Position numbers and translations under genes: made by a program. This document shows, one piece after another, positions 18,743-27,100 of a stretch of DNA of 64,000 bases (its first letter is position 1; each line of letters opens with the position of its first letter). The notes under the pieces are model-generated. The model was given only the letters and a program-made list of their open reading frames with translations. It was not told where the DNA came from and searched no databases. The stretch is from Bacillus sp. HNG (GTDB lineage Bacteria > Bacillota > Bacilli > Bacillales > Bacillaceae_L), in contig NZ_QUQV01000003.1 of NCBI RefSeq assembly GCF_003400205.1, positions 357,731-421,730 on the forward strand, given 5' to 3'.

Positions 18743-19006
18743 AAAAAACCTCTAATCCCAAAAAGGGACGAGAGGATATGTATTCTTCCCGCGGTACCAC
18801 CCACATTAGTGACAAATTGTGCACTCACTTCATTTATCCTTAACGCGGACCAGTCGATAAGCACTAGTTTGCTCCTGCATTTCATGCTTATTGCTCTAAG
18901 GCGAGTTCATGTTCATCAACGATTGACTTGCACCACCCGTCAACTCTCTAACACGTGTGTAGAACACTACTACTCCTTTTCAACGCTTCATGTATTTTTG
19001 ATTATA
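18743..19006 (-). promoter_or_regulatory. T-box leader of leuS (Leu, CUC specifier)
   Basis: On the minus strand the conserved AGAGAGTTGACGGGTGGTGCAAG-type stem I region lies near 18930-18955. The specifier loop ...GAACTCGCC has CTC at 18905-18903. The T-box GGTGGTACCGCGGG (18802-18788) is the antiterminator bulge that contacts uncharged tRNA 3' ends. A terminator (18749-18774) followed by TTTTTT completes it. Uncharged tRNA-Leu is expected to allow read-through into leuS. Confidence 0.95.
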
Positions 19007-19012
19007 TTCAGT

Positions 19013-19041
19013 ATTGTATAGAATTTGTGATAGAACTGCAA
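19013..19041 (-). promoter_or_regulatory. Sigma-A promoter of the leuS leader
   Basis: The -35 TTGCAG (19041-19036), a 17-bp spacer and the -10 TACAAT (19018-19013) lie just upstream of T-box stem I. Confidence 0.75.
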
Positions 19042-19298
19042 GTAAAATAGGAAAATTTGGGCTTTTCCCCCAACATTATACCCAATTTATCTTTTACTAA
19101 ACATGGACGGTTTATTTTTCAAATTAGCTCATTTTCCTTCTAAAATAAGACGAATCGTACTTTGTGAAAACAGCCCTAAATTGTGATGTAATTTTGACTA
19201 AAAATGATGTTTCGAGGGCGTTTAAACCCTTACCACTATTGGAAAGTTGTTTATATGTTCACCTTTTCACAAACTGTACACAGATTACCATCAATATC

Positions 19299-19340
19299 GT
19301 GATTTAAATCACTCTTTGGGGTCCCCTCTCTGAATATGAT
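19299..19340 (+). promoter_or_regulatory. nirK promoter with FNR-type box at -41.5
   Basis: The perfect palindrome GTGATTTAAATCAC (19299-19312) matches the Fnr/Crp half-sites TGTGA-N6-TCACA except at the outer bases. Its centre is 19305.5. A -10 TATGAT lies at 19335-19340, which predicts a start near 19347 and places the box at -41.5, the class II activation position. There is no good -35, as expected for an activator-dependent promoter. Confidence 0.8.
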
Positions 19341-19400
19341 TAAGGTGTAGAAGGAAATCAAAAACCAAATCAATAACCAAGTTCAAGGGGGTAAAATTTT

Positions 19401-20462
19401 ATGAACAAGCAAGTGAAATGGTTACTCGCATCTTTGGTTGGAACTTCAATTGTTTTATCTGGTTGTGGAAAGCAAGATGTGGCATTAGAAAAAAAGGTGG
19501 AGGCTCAAACAACTGCTACTGAAACAAAAACTGGGGAAATTATTGCCCCACACAAAGACCTTAACCAAGAACCAGTTCCTTTAAAAGTAGAAAGAGTTTC
19601 AGAAAATGTTGTAAATGTTGAAATGACTGCACAGATTACGGACATTGAAATTGACAAAGGCTATACCTATAAGGCTTGGACCTTTAATGGTGAAGCACCT
19701 GGACCTGTTGTAGTTGTAAACGAAGGTGACACTATTAACTTTACATTAAAAAATATGGATCCAGCTATTCCACATAGTATGGACTTCCATGCAGTACATG
19801 CTTCACCTTCGAAGGATTTCATTGATGTCATGCCAGACGAAAGTGGAACATTCTCTTATCCAGCAAACAAACCAGGAGTGTTCATGTATCACTGTGGTAC
19901 AAAACCTGTGTTATCACACATCGCAAATGGCATGCATGGAACCATTATTGTTAAACCGAAAAATGGCTATCCAACAGATAATGAGATTGACAGAGAATAC
20001 CTTATCATCCAAAACGAATGGTACAAATACAATGATTTAGATGACATGACAAACGGTGTACCTAGCCAAGTCGTATTTTCAACAAAAGCTCTTAAAGAAG
20101 GCGACTTAAACACAAATGGTGATACTTTCTCATTAAAAGAAACACCACTACTTGCAAAAGTGGGCGACAAAGTTAGACTTTACATTAACAACGTAGGTCC
20201 AAACGAAGTGAGCTCTTTCCACGTAGTTGGTACAATCTTTGACGACGTGTATATCGACGGTAACCCATACAATCATATGGAAGGACTACAAACAGTTATG
20301 CTTCCTGCGAGCGGTGGTGCAGTTGTAGAATTCACTGTAATGAAAGAAGGAACATACTCAATCGTTACCCATCAATTTAACCACGTTCAAAAAGGAGCAG
20401 CAGCATTGTTAAAGGTAACTGCAGATGGGAAAGATGATGGAAGTGCAGCAGCTGGGCATTAA
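19401..20462 (+). CDS. nirK: Copper-containing nitrite reductase NirK (lipoprotein)
   Basis: A 353-residue two-cupredoxin enzyme reducing nitrite to nitric oxide. A lipobox LSGC (Cys22) suggests attachment to the outer face of the membrane. Type 1 copper ligands are His125, Cys165, His173 and Met178. Type 2 ligands are His130, His164 and His324. The catalytic Asp128 (in HSMDFH) and His274 (SSFHVVG) are present, so the active site is complete. It is monocistronic, flanked by the FNR-type promoter and a terminator. No nor or nos gene is nearby. It is unusual compared with B. subtilis, which lacks nirK. Confidence 0.95.
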   Translation: MNKQVKWLLASLVGTSIVLSGCGKQDVALEKKVEAQTTATETKTGEIIAPHKDLNQEPVPLKVERVSENVVNVEMTAQITDIEIDKGYTYKAWTFNGEAPGPVVVVNEGDTINFTLKNMDPAIPHSMDFHAVHASPSKDFIDVMPDESGTFSYPANKPGVFMYHCGTKPVLSHIANGMHGTIIVKPKNGYPTDNEIDREYLIIQNEWYKYNDLDDMTNGVPSQVVFSTKALKEGDLNTNGDTFSLKETPLLAKVGDKVRLYINNVGPNEVSSFHVVGTIFDDVYIDGNPYNHMEGLQTVMLPASGGAVVEFTVMKEGTYSIVTHQFNHVQKGAAALLKVTADGKDDGSAAAGH

Positions 20463-20557
20463 AAAAGACCATATTAAAAAAGCACACAACTGGCACTTCT
20501 TAATACAGTCAACAAAAAGTCTAAATAAAGTTTAACACAAAAATAGAAAAATAGCAG

Positions 20558-20588
20558 AAAAAGAATCTCAAATTCTGAGATTCTTTTT
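20558..20588. terminator. Bidirectional terminator between nirK and the 3-hydroxybutyrate dehydrogenase gene
   Basis: AAAAAGAATCTCA/TGAGATTCTTTTT, a 13-bp stem with a 5-nt loop and T-runs on both strands, between convergent genes. Confidence 0.9.
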
Positions 20589-20594
20589 CTATTT

Positions 20595-21371
20595 CTATTG
20601 AGCCGTATAACCTCCATCGATTACACAAGCCTGACCTGTTATTCCTTTTGCATGCTCACTTGCTAAAAATAGTACATAATTTGCGATCTCATCCACCGCT
20701 AACAATCGCTTTTGTGGTACAAGCGGATAGATCACCTCTTCTAAAACCTTTTCCAAATCCACATTTCTTGTCTTTGCTAAATCAACTAATTGATTTCTTA
20801 CAAGTGGTGTATCCACATATCCAGGGCATACGGCATTCACTGTAATCCCATGCTCCGCTCCCTCTAGTGCGGCAACCTTCGTTAGACCGATAACACCATG
20901 TTTTGCACTATTATAGGCGGCTTTACCGGCAAAGCCAATTAACCCATTTATGGATGCCATATTAATGATCCGCCCAAATTTCTGCTGTTTCATAATCGGA
21001 AAAACATGCTTAATGGCAACAAATGGGGCTGTTAGCATAACGGATAATAGTAGCTCGAATTTTTCCGTTGGAAAATCCTCGATTGGTGACACATGCTGCA
21101 GCCCTGCATTATTAATTAAACAATCAATTCTTCCATATGTTGAAACAGTGTCATTGATCATCTTCATAATTTCTGTTTCATTCGTGACATTACATTTTAA
21201 TCCGCTTGCTTCATAACCCGATTGTTGAAGCTGTAATGCAGAATTTTTCACCTCTGCTTCATCCATATCTGTTAACACCACACGTGCGCCATTTTCAGCA
21301 AAGACTTTTCCAATTTCAAATCCGATTCCACGTGCTGCACCGGTAATTAAGATAACCTGATTTTTAACCAT
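20595..21371 (-). CDS. 3-Hydroxybutyrate dehydrogenase (SDR family)
   Basis: A 258-residue short-chain dehydrogenase interconverting 3-hydroxybutyrate and acetoacetate with NAD(H). The NAD motif is TGAARGIG (residues 11-18), NNAG follows at about 89-92, the catalytic Ser is in MASINGL, and Tyr-x-x-x-Lys is YNSAKHG (about 155-161). The tail QACVIDGGYTAQ is the usual 3-HBDH end. It is co-transcribed with the upstream GntP permease (15-bp gap) under the sigma-54 promoter, which fits uptake and oxidation of hydroxybutyrate. Confidence 0.9.
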   Translation of the reverse strand: MVKNQVILITGAARGIGFEIGKVFAENGARVVLTDMDEAEVKNSALQLQQSGYEASGLKCNVTNETEIMKMINDTVSTYGRIDCLINNAGLQHVSPIEDFPTEKFELLLSVMLTAPFVAIKHVFPIMKQQKFGRIINMASINGLIGFAGKAAYNSAKHGVIGLTKVAALEGAEHGITVNAVCPGYVDTPLVRNQLVDLAKTRNVDLEKVLEEVIYPLVPQKRLLAVDEIANYVLFLASEHAKGITGQACVIDGGYTAQ

Positions 21372-21386
21372 AAAATAAATGTCCTC

Positions 21387-22706
21387 CTAAATCCCTAAGC
21401 CTAATGAAAACAAAATAATGGCTAAAATAAGCCCTATTGTAGGAACAATAACTGTTAAAGCTCCAACTGCACCATATGCATCTTTATGTGATTCTCCACA
21501 AATGGAACGAACTGTTGTGACAACATATCCATTATGTGGAAGTGAATCTAAAGCACCTGACGATATAGCAGCAACCCTATGAAGTGCTTCTGGATTAACC
21601 CCTAAATCCATGTAATGTGGGGCTATAAGTGGAAGTGCGATTACCTGACCACCTGAGGCCGACCCCGTCATCCCAGCAATCACACTAACAGCAATTGCGC
21701 CACCGATTAAAGGACTTCCAGGGATACTTGTCATTGCATCGACAGCTACCTGAAAAGCAGGTACCGCCTTTGCAACTCCACCAAATCCAACAACTGCTGC
21801 GGTATTACCAATTGCAATCAACGCACCCAGCGTTCCATCTGAAAGAGCCTTTCCTATTGATGTAAAATACTTACGATTTAATAAGTAAGTTGAAATAACC
21901 CCACCTAATAAAGCAATAATAAGTGCAGATTGGGCAAGCTTGTCATGAAAGATGAATGAAATGATAAGAACTACCGCCAATGGAATGAGTCCCATAATCG
22001 GATGAGGGAGTTCTTTATTTTCAACCGTTGGGTCATTCTCTCTTGAAACGAAGGTCTCACCTTTTGCAACTGCTTTATTAATCATCCGTTTTAACCACCA
22101 GCCGCCGAAAATCATCATAAATACAGCTACTATTGCACTTACTTCCCAGCCTGCTAAATGTGATGTACCTAAATATTCTATTGGAATCCAGTTTTGAATT
22201 TCTGGAGATCCCGCAGAAGTCATTGTGAATGTAACAGAACCGAATGCCAGCGTAGCTGGAATAAATCTTCTTGGTAAATTCGCTTCTTTAAATAAGCTGA
22301 TTGCCATCGGATAAACTGAGAAAGCAACAACGAATAAGCTTACTCCCCCATACGTTAAAACAGCACATGCAAGTACTATAGCGAAAACTGCATATTTCAT
22401 ACCTAATTTATCAACAATCCACCTTGATACACTATCTGCAGCACCACTGTCCTCCATCACCTTTCCAAAAATGGCACCAAGTAAGAACATGAGGTACCAG
22501 GAAGTAACGAAACTTGAAAATCCAGCCATATAGTCTCCAACAAAATTGGCTTCCCCCTCACCTGCCAACTGTGGAAATAACGGTAGTCCACTTAACACGG
22601 CAACAAACAGGGCACATAAAGGACCTGCTATTAATAGGTTCATCCCCCTCATTGTTAAATAAATCAGCAATAATAAACCGCCAATAAGGCCTATCATACT
22701 AAGCAT
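21387..22706 (-). CDS. GntP-family permease, probable 3-hydroxybutyrate transporter
   Basis: A 439-residue membrane protein of the GntP/CitM superfamily with about 12-14 segments. Typical motifs are SFVTSWYLMFLLGAIFGKVMEDSGAA (about residues 66-91), TYGGVSLFVVAFSVYP and SGALDSLPHNGYVVTT near residue 383. The start is ATG behind GAGGGGG. Known members carry gluconate, and some sit with 3-hydroxybutyrate dehydrogenase genes. The operon context here makes 3-hydroxybutyrate or acetoacetate the likely substrate, by inference. Confidence 0.85.
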   Translation of the reverse strand: MLSMIGLIGGLLLLIYLTMRGMNLLIAGPLCALFVAVLSGLPLFPQLAGEGEANFVGDYMAGFSSFVTSWYLMFLLGAIFGKVMEDSGAADSVSRWIVDKLGMKYAVFAIVLACAVLTYGGVSLFVVAFSVYPMAISLFKEANLPRRFIPATLAFGSVTFTMTSAGSPEIQNWIPIEYLGTSHLAGWEVSAIVAVFMMIFGGWWLKRMINKAVAKGETFVSRENDPTVENKELPHPIMGLIPLAVVLIISFIFHDKLAQSALIIALLGGVISTYLLNRKYFTSIGKALSDGTLGALIAIGNTAAVVGFGGVAKAVPAFQVAVDAMTSIPGSPLIGGAIAVSVIAGMTGSASGGQVIALPLIAPHYMDLGVNPEALHRVAAISSGALDSLPHNGYVVTTVRSICGESHKDAYGAVGALTVIVPTIGLILAIILFSLGLGI

Positions 22707-22838
22707 TGTGTTTCCCCCTCACTCAAAATAGTAACCGTTTTCATTTCTCTTCATAGATCATTTAATAAATGTACAACCGGCTTGATGCATTTTAGAATTT
22801 TTCACCACCCATTTATAAAAAATTTCAATTTACTTTGT

Positions 22839-22854
22839 TGCAAGTGGCGTGCCA
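22839..22854 (-). promoter_or_regulatory. Sigma-54 (-24/-12) promoter of the gntP-hbd operon
   Basis: TGGCAC-N5-TTGCA on the minus strand (22854-22849 and 22843-22839) is an exact match to the RpoN/SigL consensus. It lies about 130 bp upstream of the permease start. Confidence 0.93.
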
Positions 22855-22905
22855 ACTTTGTAAAGTTCAGAAATTCGCCATATTTTACTTTCTATTTTTA
22901 TATAA

Positions 22906-22923
22906 ATTCCAGAATTCTGGAAT
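22906..22923. promoter_or_regulatory. Probable activator-binding site (UAS 1)
   Basis: The perfect 18-bp palindrome ATTCCAGAATTCTGGAAT is centred about 85 bp upstream of the predicted sigma-54 start site, where enhancer sites usually lie. Two variants of the same 7-4-7 design lie at 22974-22991 and 22995-23012. Confidence 0.75.
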
Positions 22924-22962
22924 GCTAGATTTTAAGTTCCGTATAAAAGCCTGTATTTTGGA

Positions 22963-23013
22963 TAAAAAAAAGGATTCCAGAAAACCGGAATTACGTTCCG
23001 GAAACCTGGAATC
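22963..23013 (-). terminator. Terminator of the activator gene, built from UAS-like sequences (UAS 2 and 3)
   Basis: GATTCCAG/CTGGAATC and CCGGAA/TTCCGG form a long hairpin with a 4-nt internal loop on each side and loop TTACG. On the minus strand it is followed by CCTTTTTTTT. Each arm is itself an 18-bp near-palindrome of the UAS type (22974-22991 and 22995-23012, centres 21 bp apart), and the second abuts the activator stop codon. Confidence 0.85.
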
Positions 23014-24386
23014 TATATTTCAAGGTTTAGCTTTTTAAGTTTTTCGTACATGCTAGACTTACTAATACCGAGTGCTTTTGCTGCTAATTGCTTATCATTA
23101 TTGTATTTATGCAGTGTTTTAGAGAGGACCCTTCTTTCAGTATCCTCAAGGATTTCCTTTAATGATTTTTGACCAATTAATAATTTCGGATCATCCACCA
23201 AATAATCTGGTAATGAACTAATTTCAATTTTTTCTCCAGTTGTTAAATGAATGGCAGCTTCTATTACATTTTCGAGTTCACGGAGGTTTCCTGGCCATTG
23301 ATGGACTTGAAGAATATTCATCACCTCATCATCAATAGCGGTGATACGCTTTCCCATTCGCTTTGAGGCTCTCTCGATAAAATACTTTGTTAAAGGAATA
23401 ATATCCTCTGGTCTTTCTCTTAGTGGAGGGATTGTAAATGGAATGACATTGATGCGATAAAATAAATCCTCCCTAAATCGTTTTTCAACGATCATTTGCT
23501 CTAATGGTCGATTAGTCGCTGCAATCACTCGAACATCCACAGGAATAGGATTTAGTGCACCCACTGGTTCGACTTCTTTTTCCTGGAGTACGCGCAATAA
23601 CTTTATTTGCATATGTAACGGCATATCACCGACTTCATCTAAAAAAATGGTCCCTCCATCTGCGAGAATAAATTTACCTTTTTTACCACCCTTTTTTGCC
23701 CCAGTAAATGCACCTTCCTCGTACCCAAACAGCTCAGATTCCAACAAATGCTCTGGGATTGCACCACAATTAATTTTGATAAAAGGATTTTTACTTCTCT
23801 CACTTAATTGATGGATACTATGGGCGAATAATTCCTTACCGGTCCCGCTTTCTCCTCTAATCAGAACGGAAATATCCCCTGATGCGATATTTTTAACCTT
23901 CTCCTTTAATTCGAGAATTTGCCTAGATTCCGTCTTGATATCATTTAATGTATATTTCGCCCCATTATTCTCCTGCCAATCTTCTATATATGTTTGGAGC
24001 TGTGACATTAGGCTTTTAATATGAGTGTTCATTTTATTCAAGGCTTTTGTATCTCGGAAAATAACGGCGCCAACTGCCCCAATAATTTTGTTATCTGAAT
24101 GTATCGGAATCCGATTGGCAATCATATAGTTTCCTTTAATATAATGAGGGCTCCCAATTTCCTCTTCCCCAGTTTGAACCACAATATGCATCCTACTATT
24201 TTCAATAACCTCTGTTACATGTGTTCCAATGACTTCTTCTCGATTGACCTCTAAGAACTCACAATAATTGTGATTGATATACACTATTTTCCCCTGATGA
24301 TCTACGACGACAATCCATTCATAAGCAGTATCAATAATCGTTTCTAGAATCTTATTTTTGAATTCCAAATCATCTTGATTAAACAT
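23013..24386 (-). CDS. Sigma-54-dependent transcriptional activator (PAS-AAA+-Fis HTH)
   Basis: A 457-residue bacterial enhancer-binding protein. There is an N-terminal PAS domain (about residues 10-120, with YINHNYCEFLEV). The AAA+ domain has Walker A GESGTGKE (about 179-186), the sigma-54 contact loop GAFTGA (about 225-230) and Walker B GGTIFLDEVGDM. A Fis-type HTH closes it (LAAKALGISKSSMYEKLKKL). There is no receiver domain, so a small ligand sensed by PAS is likely. It is adjacent to a sigma-54 promoter driving the permease and hydroxybutyrate dehydrogenase, which are almost certainly its targets. Confidence 0.93.
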   Translation of the reverse strand: MFNQDDLEFKNKILETIIDTAYEWIVVVDHQGKIVYINHNYCEFLEVNREEVIGTHVTEVIENSRMHIVVQTGEEEIGSPHYIKGNYMIANRIPIHSDNKIIGAVGAVIFRDTKALNKMNTHIKSLMSQLQTYIEDWQENNGAKYTLNDIKTESRQILELKEKVKNIASGDISVLIRGESGTGKELFAHSIHQLSERSKNPFIKINCGAIPEHLLESELFGYEEGAFTGAKKGGKKGKFILADGGTIFLDEVGDMPLHMQIKLLRVLQEKEVEPVGALNPIPVDVRVIAATNRPLEQMIVEKRFREDLFYRINVIPFTIPPLRERPEDIIPLTKYFIERASKRMGKRITAIDDEVMNILQVHQWPGNLRELENVIEAAIHLTTGEKIEISSLPDYLVDDPKLLIGQKSLKEILEDTERRVLSKTLHKYNNDKQLAAKALGISKSSMYEKLKKLNLEI

Positions 24387-24461
24387 TTTCCCACACTCTC
24401 CCCTAGGTACATCATATCATCTGAATCGCAATTCATTAAAGGGGATAAATAATAAAGACCC

Positions 24462-24483
24462 GATACAAATCATGTATCAGGCC
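24462..24483 (-). terminator. Probable terminator of the MFS gene
   Basis: On the minus strand GCCTGATAC/GTATCGGGT (one mismatch, plus G-T) forms a stem overlapping the last codons. It is followed by CTTTATTATTT, a weak T-tract. Confidence 0.5.
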
Positions 24484-25667
24484 TTCGCACTTAGTACAAT
24501 ATTGCTTTTTTCTTTTAGTTTTCTATCATAGATAACAGTTGTAAAAATGGAAACAACCAACAATACTGCTAAAACTGTGAATAACATACTCATTCCCCAT
24601 AAATCAACGAGCATTCCACCAAGGACAGGTCCAATCATTCTGCCACCGGTAGCCGTACTATTTACAATCCCTTGATAAAAACCTTCTCTCCCTTTTGGTG
24701 CAAGATCATTTGCAATCGTTGGGACAGCCGGCCAAACAAACATTTCACCAACCGTTAAAATAATCATTGCCACTAAAAATCCACTAAATGAGTCAGCAGT
24801 CGAGACTAGTAGAAACGAACAAATAAAAATAAGAATTCCAAGGATAATTTGTTTTTTCAAGGATTTAGCAATGGTTTTTATCGCCATGTTCAGTAACGGC
24901 TGTCCGAGAACAATTAATCCACCGTTCACTGTCCATAATAAACTATATTGTTTTAATGTAATGCCAATGTCCTGTGTATAGCTTGAAATTGTAGCCTGCC
25001 ATTGCACATATGCCACCCAACATAAAACATAACCGATACAAAGAATCAATAGGGCAGTTAATTTCGAACGGTTTTTGACTATTTTAGATTGTTCAAGCAT
25101 ACTTGTTTGTTTTCCTTTTTCAGCATGTATTCCACGATAGCCGAATAATGCTACCAAGAAGAATAAGACGTACATCAATGTATTTGCCATAAAAATATAA
25201 TCAAACGAGTAAGATGCTACAAATCCACCAAGACCTGAGCCTATCGCTACTCCGAGGTTCTGCGCGATATAGACAGCATTAAATGACCTTCTCCCACCTT
25301 CTGGCCAAACAGCTCCCGCCATTGCGAACATGGCTGGAAACACCATCCCCGTACCTAGGCCGATGATGGTTAGAAAAATAACATAATGTGGCCACCCATG
25401 ATAGAAGGTCAATCCTGTAAGAGCCACCAAGGAAATGAGGATTCCTGCAAGAATTGACTTGTAGCCACCAATTTTATCAAATAGGACGCCACCCACTAAA
25501 TTACCGATAACAGTCGCACCCGCATTCACCATTAACACAAGACCTGCTACAGATAAAGACTTTCCTAAATGTCCATGAATATAAATCGCATTTAACGGCC
25601 ATAAAAAAGATGAACCAGTTACATTAATTACCATTCCGATGATGATCATCCAAAGCGCTCTCGGCAT
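24477..25667 (-). CDS. yttB: Major facilitator superfamily transporter (YttB-like)
   Basis: A 396-residue MFS protein with about 12 membrane segments. The motif-A-like loop GGVLFDKIGGYKS lies between segments 2 and 3 and a related VLGGMLVDLWG in the second half. The start is ATG at 25667, preceded by GGAGGTG; the longer frame to 25700 includes that site. It resembles multidrug or unknown-substrate transporters such as B. subtilis YttB, which also lies in the leuS neighbourhood. The substrate cannot be read from sequence. Upstream lies the 106-bp repeat array. Confidence 0.8.
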   Translation of the reverse strand: MPRALWMIIIGMVINVTGSSFLWPLNAIYIHGHLGKSLSVAGLVLMVNAGATVIGNLVGGVLFDKIGGYKSILAGILISLVALTGLTFYHGWPHYVIFLTIIGLGTGMVFPAMFAMAGAVWPEGGRRSFNAVYIAQNLGVAIGSGLGGFVASYSFDYIFMANTLMYVLFFLVALFGYRGIHAEKGKQTSMLEQSKIVKNRSKLTALLILCIGYVLCWVAYVQWQATISSYTQDIGITLKQYSLLWTVNGGLIVLGQPLLNMAIKTIAKSLKKQIILGILIFICSFLLVSTADSFSGFLVAMIILTVGEMFVWPAVPTIANDLAPKGREGFYQGIVNSTATGGRMIGPVLGGMLVDLWGMSMLFTVLAVLLVVSIFTTVIYDRKLKEKSNIVLSAKA

Positions 25668-25849
25668 ACGGGCACCTCCTTTTTTCCCTTTTTCCTTCAC
25701 ATACCAAAATAAATTTTATTCCTTTCCATACCTTTAATCAATTTAAAAAAGTATTCCGATAAAAGGACAAGCAACAGTTGTAAGATAATCTTTGGAAATA
25801 CGTACTTTTAGGGAAAATTGGATGGATGTACACGCCAAAATGGGAGTAT

Positions 25850-26475
25850 AGAAAAATGAAGAGCTTTGTTATAGCAGTACGGAAGAACGAGGTTGCGGTA
25901 CAAGTTTCAACATGAGCATGCTACGCAAGAACTAAGTCAAGGTACATGATTGGGCGAATTTTGAGCGTACATGTACTGCAAGAACCTTTTTGCGGTACAT
26001 GATTGGGAAGTTTCAACTTGATCATGCTACGCTAGAACGAGGCCACGGTACATGCTGAGGCAAATTTTGAGCGTGCATGTACTGCAAGAGCCTTGTTGCG
26101 GTACATGATTGGGGAAGTTTCAACCTGAGCATGCTACGCTAGAACGAGGTCACGGTACATGCTGAAGGGAATTTTTGGCGTGCATGTACTGCTAGAGCCT
26201 TGTTGCGGTACATGATTGGAGAATTTCAACATGAGCATGTACCGCAAGAACGAGGTCACGGCACATGCTGAGGGGAATTTTTGGCGTGCATGTACTGCAA
26301 GAACCTTGTTGCGGTACATGATTGGGGAATTTCAACATGAGCATGCTACGCAAGAACGAGGTCACGGTACATGCTGAAGGGAATTTTTGGCGTGCATGTA
26401 CTGCTAGAGCCTTGTTGCGGTACATGCTTTTGGAATTTCAACACGCCCCTGGTACGCAAGAACAGAGTAACGGTA
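25850..26475. repeat. 106-bp tandem array (2 x 53 bp), about 5.5 copies
   Basis: Full units start with TTTCAAC at 25905, 26011, 26118, 26224 and 26330, with a partial one at 26436 and a degenerate lead-in from about 25850. Each unit consists of two related 53-bp halves, one with GCATGCTACGCAAGAAC and one with GCATGTACTGCAAGAAC; both end in GGTACATG. CATGTACYGCAA pairs with TTGYGCGGTACATG-like sequence in each second half, so each 106-bp unit carries at least one hairpin of about 32 nt. Confidence 0.93.
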
Positions 26476-26504
26476 AATTACTGATGAAGTAAGGGACATA
26501 AGGT

Positions 26505-26535
26505 AAAAACCGACAAGCAAGAACACTTGTCGGTT
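26505..26535 (-). terminator. Terminator downstream of the 53-residue protein gene
   Basis: AACCGACAAG/CTTGTCGGTT, a 10-bp stem with an 8-nt loop, followed on the minus strand by TTTTTACC. Confidence 0.85.
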
Positions 26536-26541
26536 CAACGT

Positions 26542-26703
26542 TTATTCAGGGCGTTGCTTTGATTTTATCGGTTGCCCTTTTTTAAGGTAATTTTGCTTTG
26601 ACTTTTTCACAGGGTCAAAATCCTGTCCAAATTCTACATCATTGCTATTTCTACCATTTTTCGTCTTTTGCTCAGGATTATTTTGGTCTGAACGCTTTTT
26701 CAT
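26542..26703 (-). CDS. Hypothetical 53-residue hydrophilic protein
   Basis: A short frame opening with MKKRSDQNNPEQKTKNGRN and containing VEFGQDFDPVKKSKQNYLKK. It ends just before a clear terminator and starts 13 bp after the ytzC stop, with GGGGATGAAG upstream. It is basic, rich in Asn, Gln and Lys, with no Cys and no membrane segment, and is probably unfolded. Many Bacillaceae carry small, poorly named proteins of this type next to ytzC. I do not recognise the family. It is likely co-transcribed with ytzC. Confidence 0.65.
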   Translation of the reverse strand: MKKRSDQNNPEQKTKNGRNSNDVEFGQDFDPVKKSKQNYLKKGQPIKSKQRPE

Positions 26704-26716
26704 TGATCTTCATCCC

Positions 26717-26998
26717 CTATTTATACTCTTGAATGATATTCGCATCCAAAGTCATATCATTTTGGAGTTGCTGCAATTGTAGTCTCATTCGGTGCAACTG
26801 CTCACGCTGCTGGTCATTACAGCTTTGTGCAAGCTTTGCCAATTCGTTTGTGACATCCTCCAATTGCATTTGTGCGTCGGTATACTCCGTTGCATTATAA
26901 GCTTCTTGTCTTCTAGCAGTGTTGATTTGTTCTTGGGCATTACGAAGAGAATCCTCACAGCGCTGCATAAATGCCTCAACAGATTGTCGAGTAGCCAT
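26717..26998 (-). CDS. ytzC: DUF2524 protein YtzC
   Basis: A 93-residue, largely alpha-helical protein beginning MATRQSVEAFMQRCEDSLRN, like B. subtilis YtzC. The charge and Gln/Leu pattern (LHRMRLQLQQLQND) suggests a coiled-coil hairpin. The start is ATG at 26998 behind GGAGGGGG; the longer reading to 27094 runs through that site. There is no signal or membrane segment. The function is unknown. Confidence 0.85.
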   Translation of the reverse strand: MATRQSVEAFMQRCEDSLRNAQEQINTARRQEAYNATEYTDAQMQLEDVTNELAKLAQSCNDQQREQLHRMRLQLQQLQNDMTLDANIIQEYK

Positions 26999-27100
26999 AC
27001 TTCCCCCTCCTAATTCCAAAATGAGAAAAACGAAAGCTTTCTCCTTTATAGTGTGTTCAACCTTGATTTCTTCTCTCAGAAAAGTTATTACCAATTTATG

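Larger units (their letters stand above)
25668..26541. other. 874-bp noncoding region
   Basis: It contains the yttB upstream region (25668-25850), then the tandem array, then a short spacer and the terminator of the 53-residue protein gene. The long open frames within it (26134-26319, 26192-26425) have the periodicity of the repeat and no ribosome binding sites. Confidence 0.7.

Noticed and set aside
26134..26425. Open frames in the 106-bp array with repeated protein motifs
   Set aside because: The repeats in the translation simply mirror the DNA repeat; no start signal, and frame kept only because 106-bp units happened to lack stops.
25850..26475. CRISPR array
   Set aside because: Units are contiguous and nearly identical with no unique spacers, and no cas genes are present. 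The same holds for 13734-13993.
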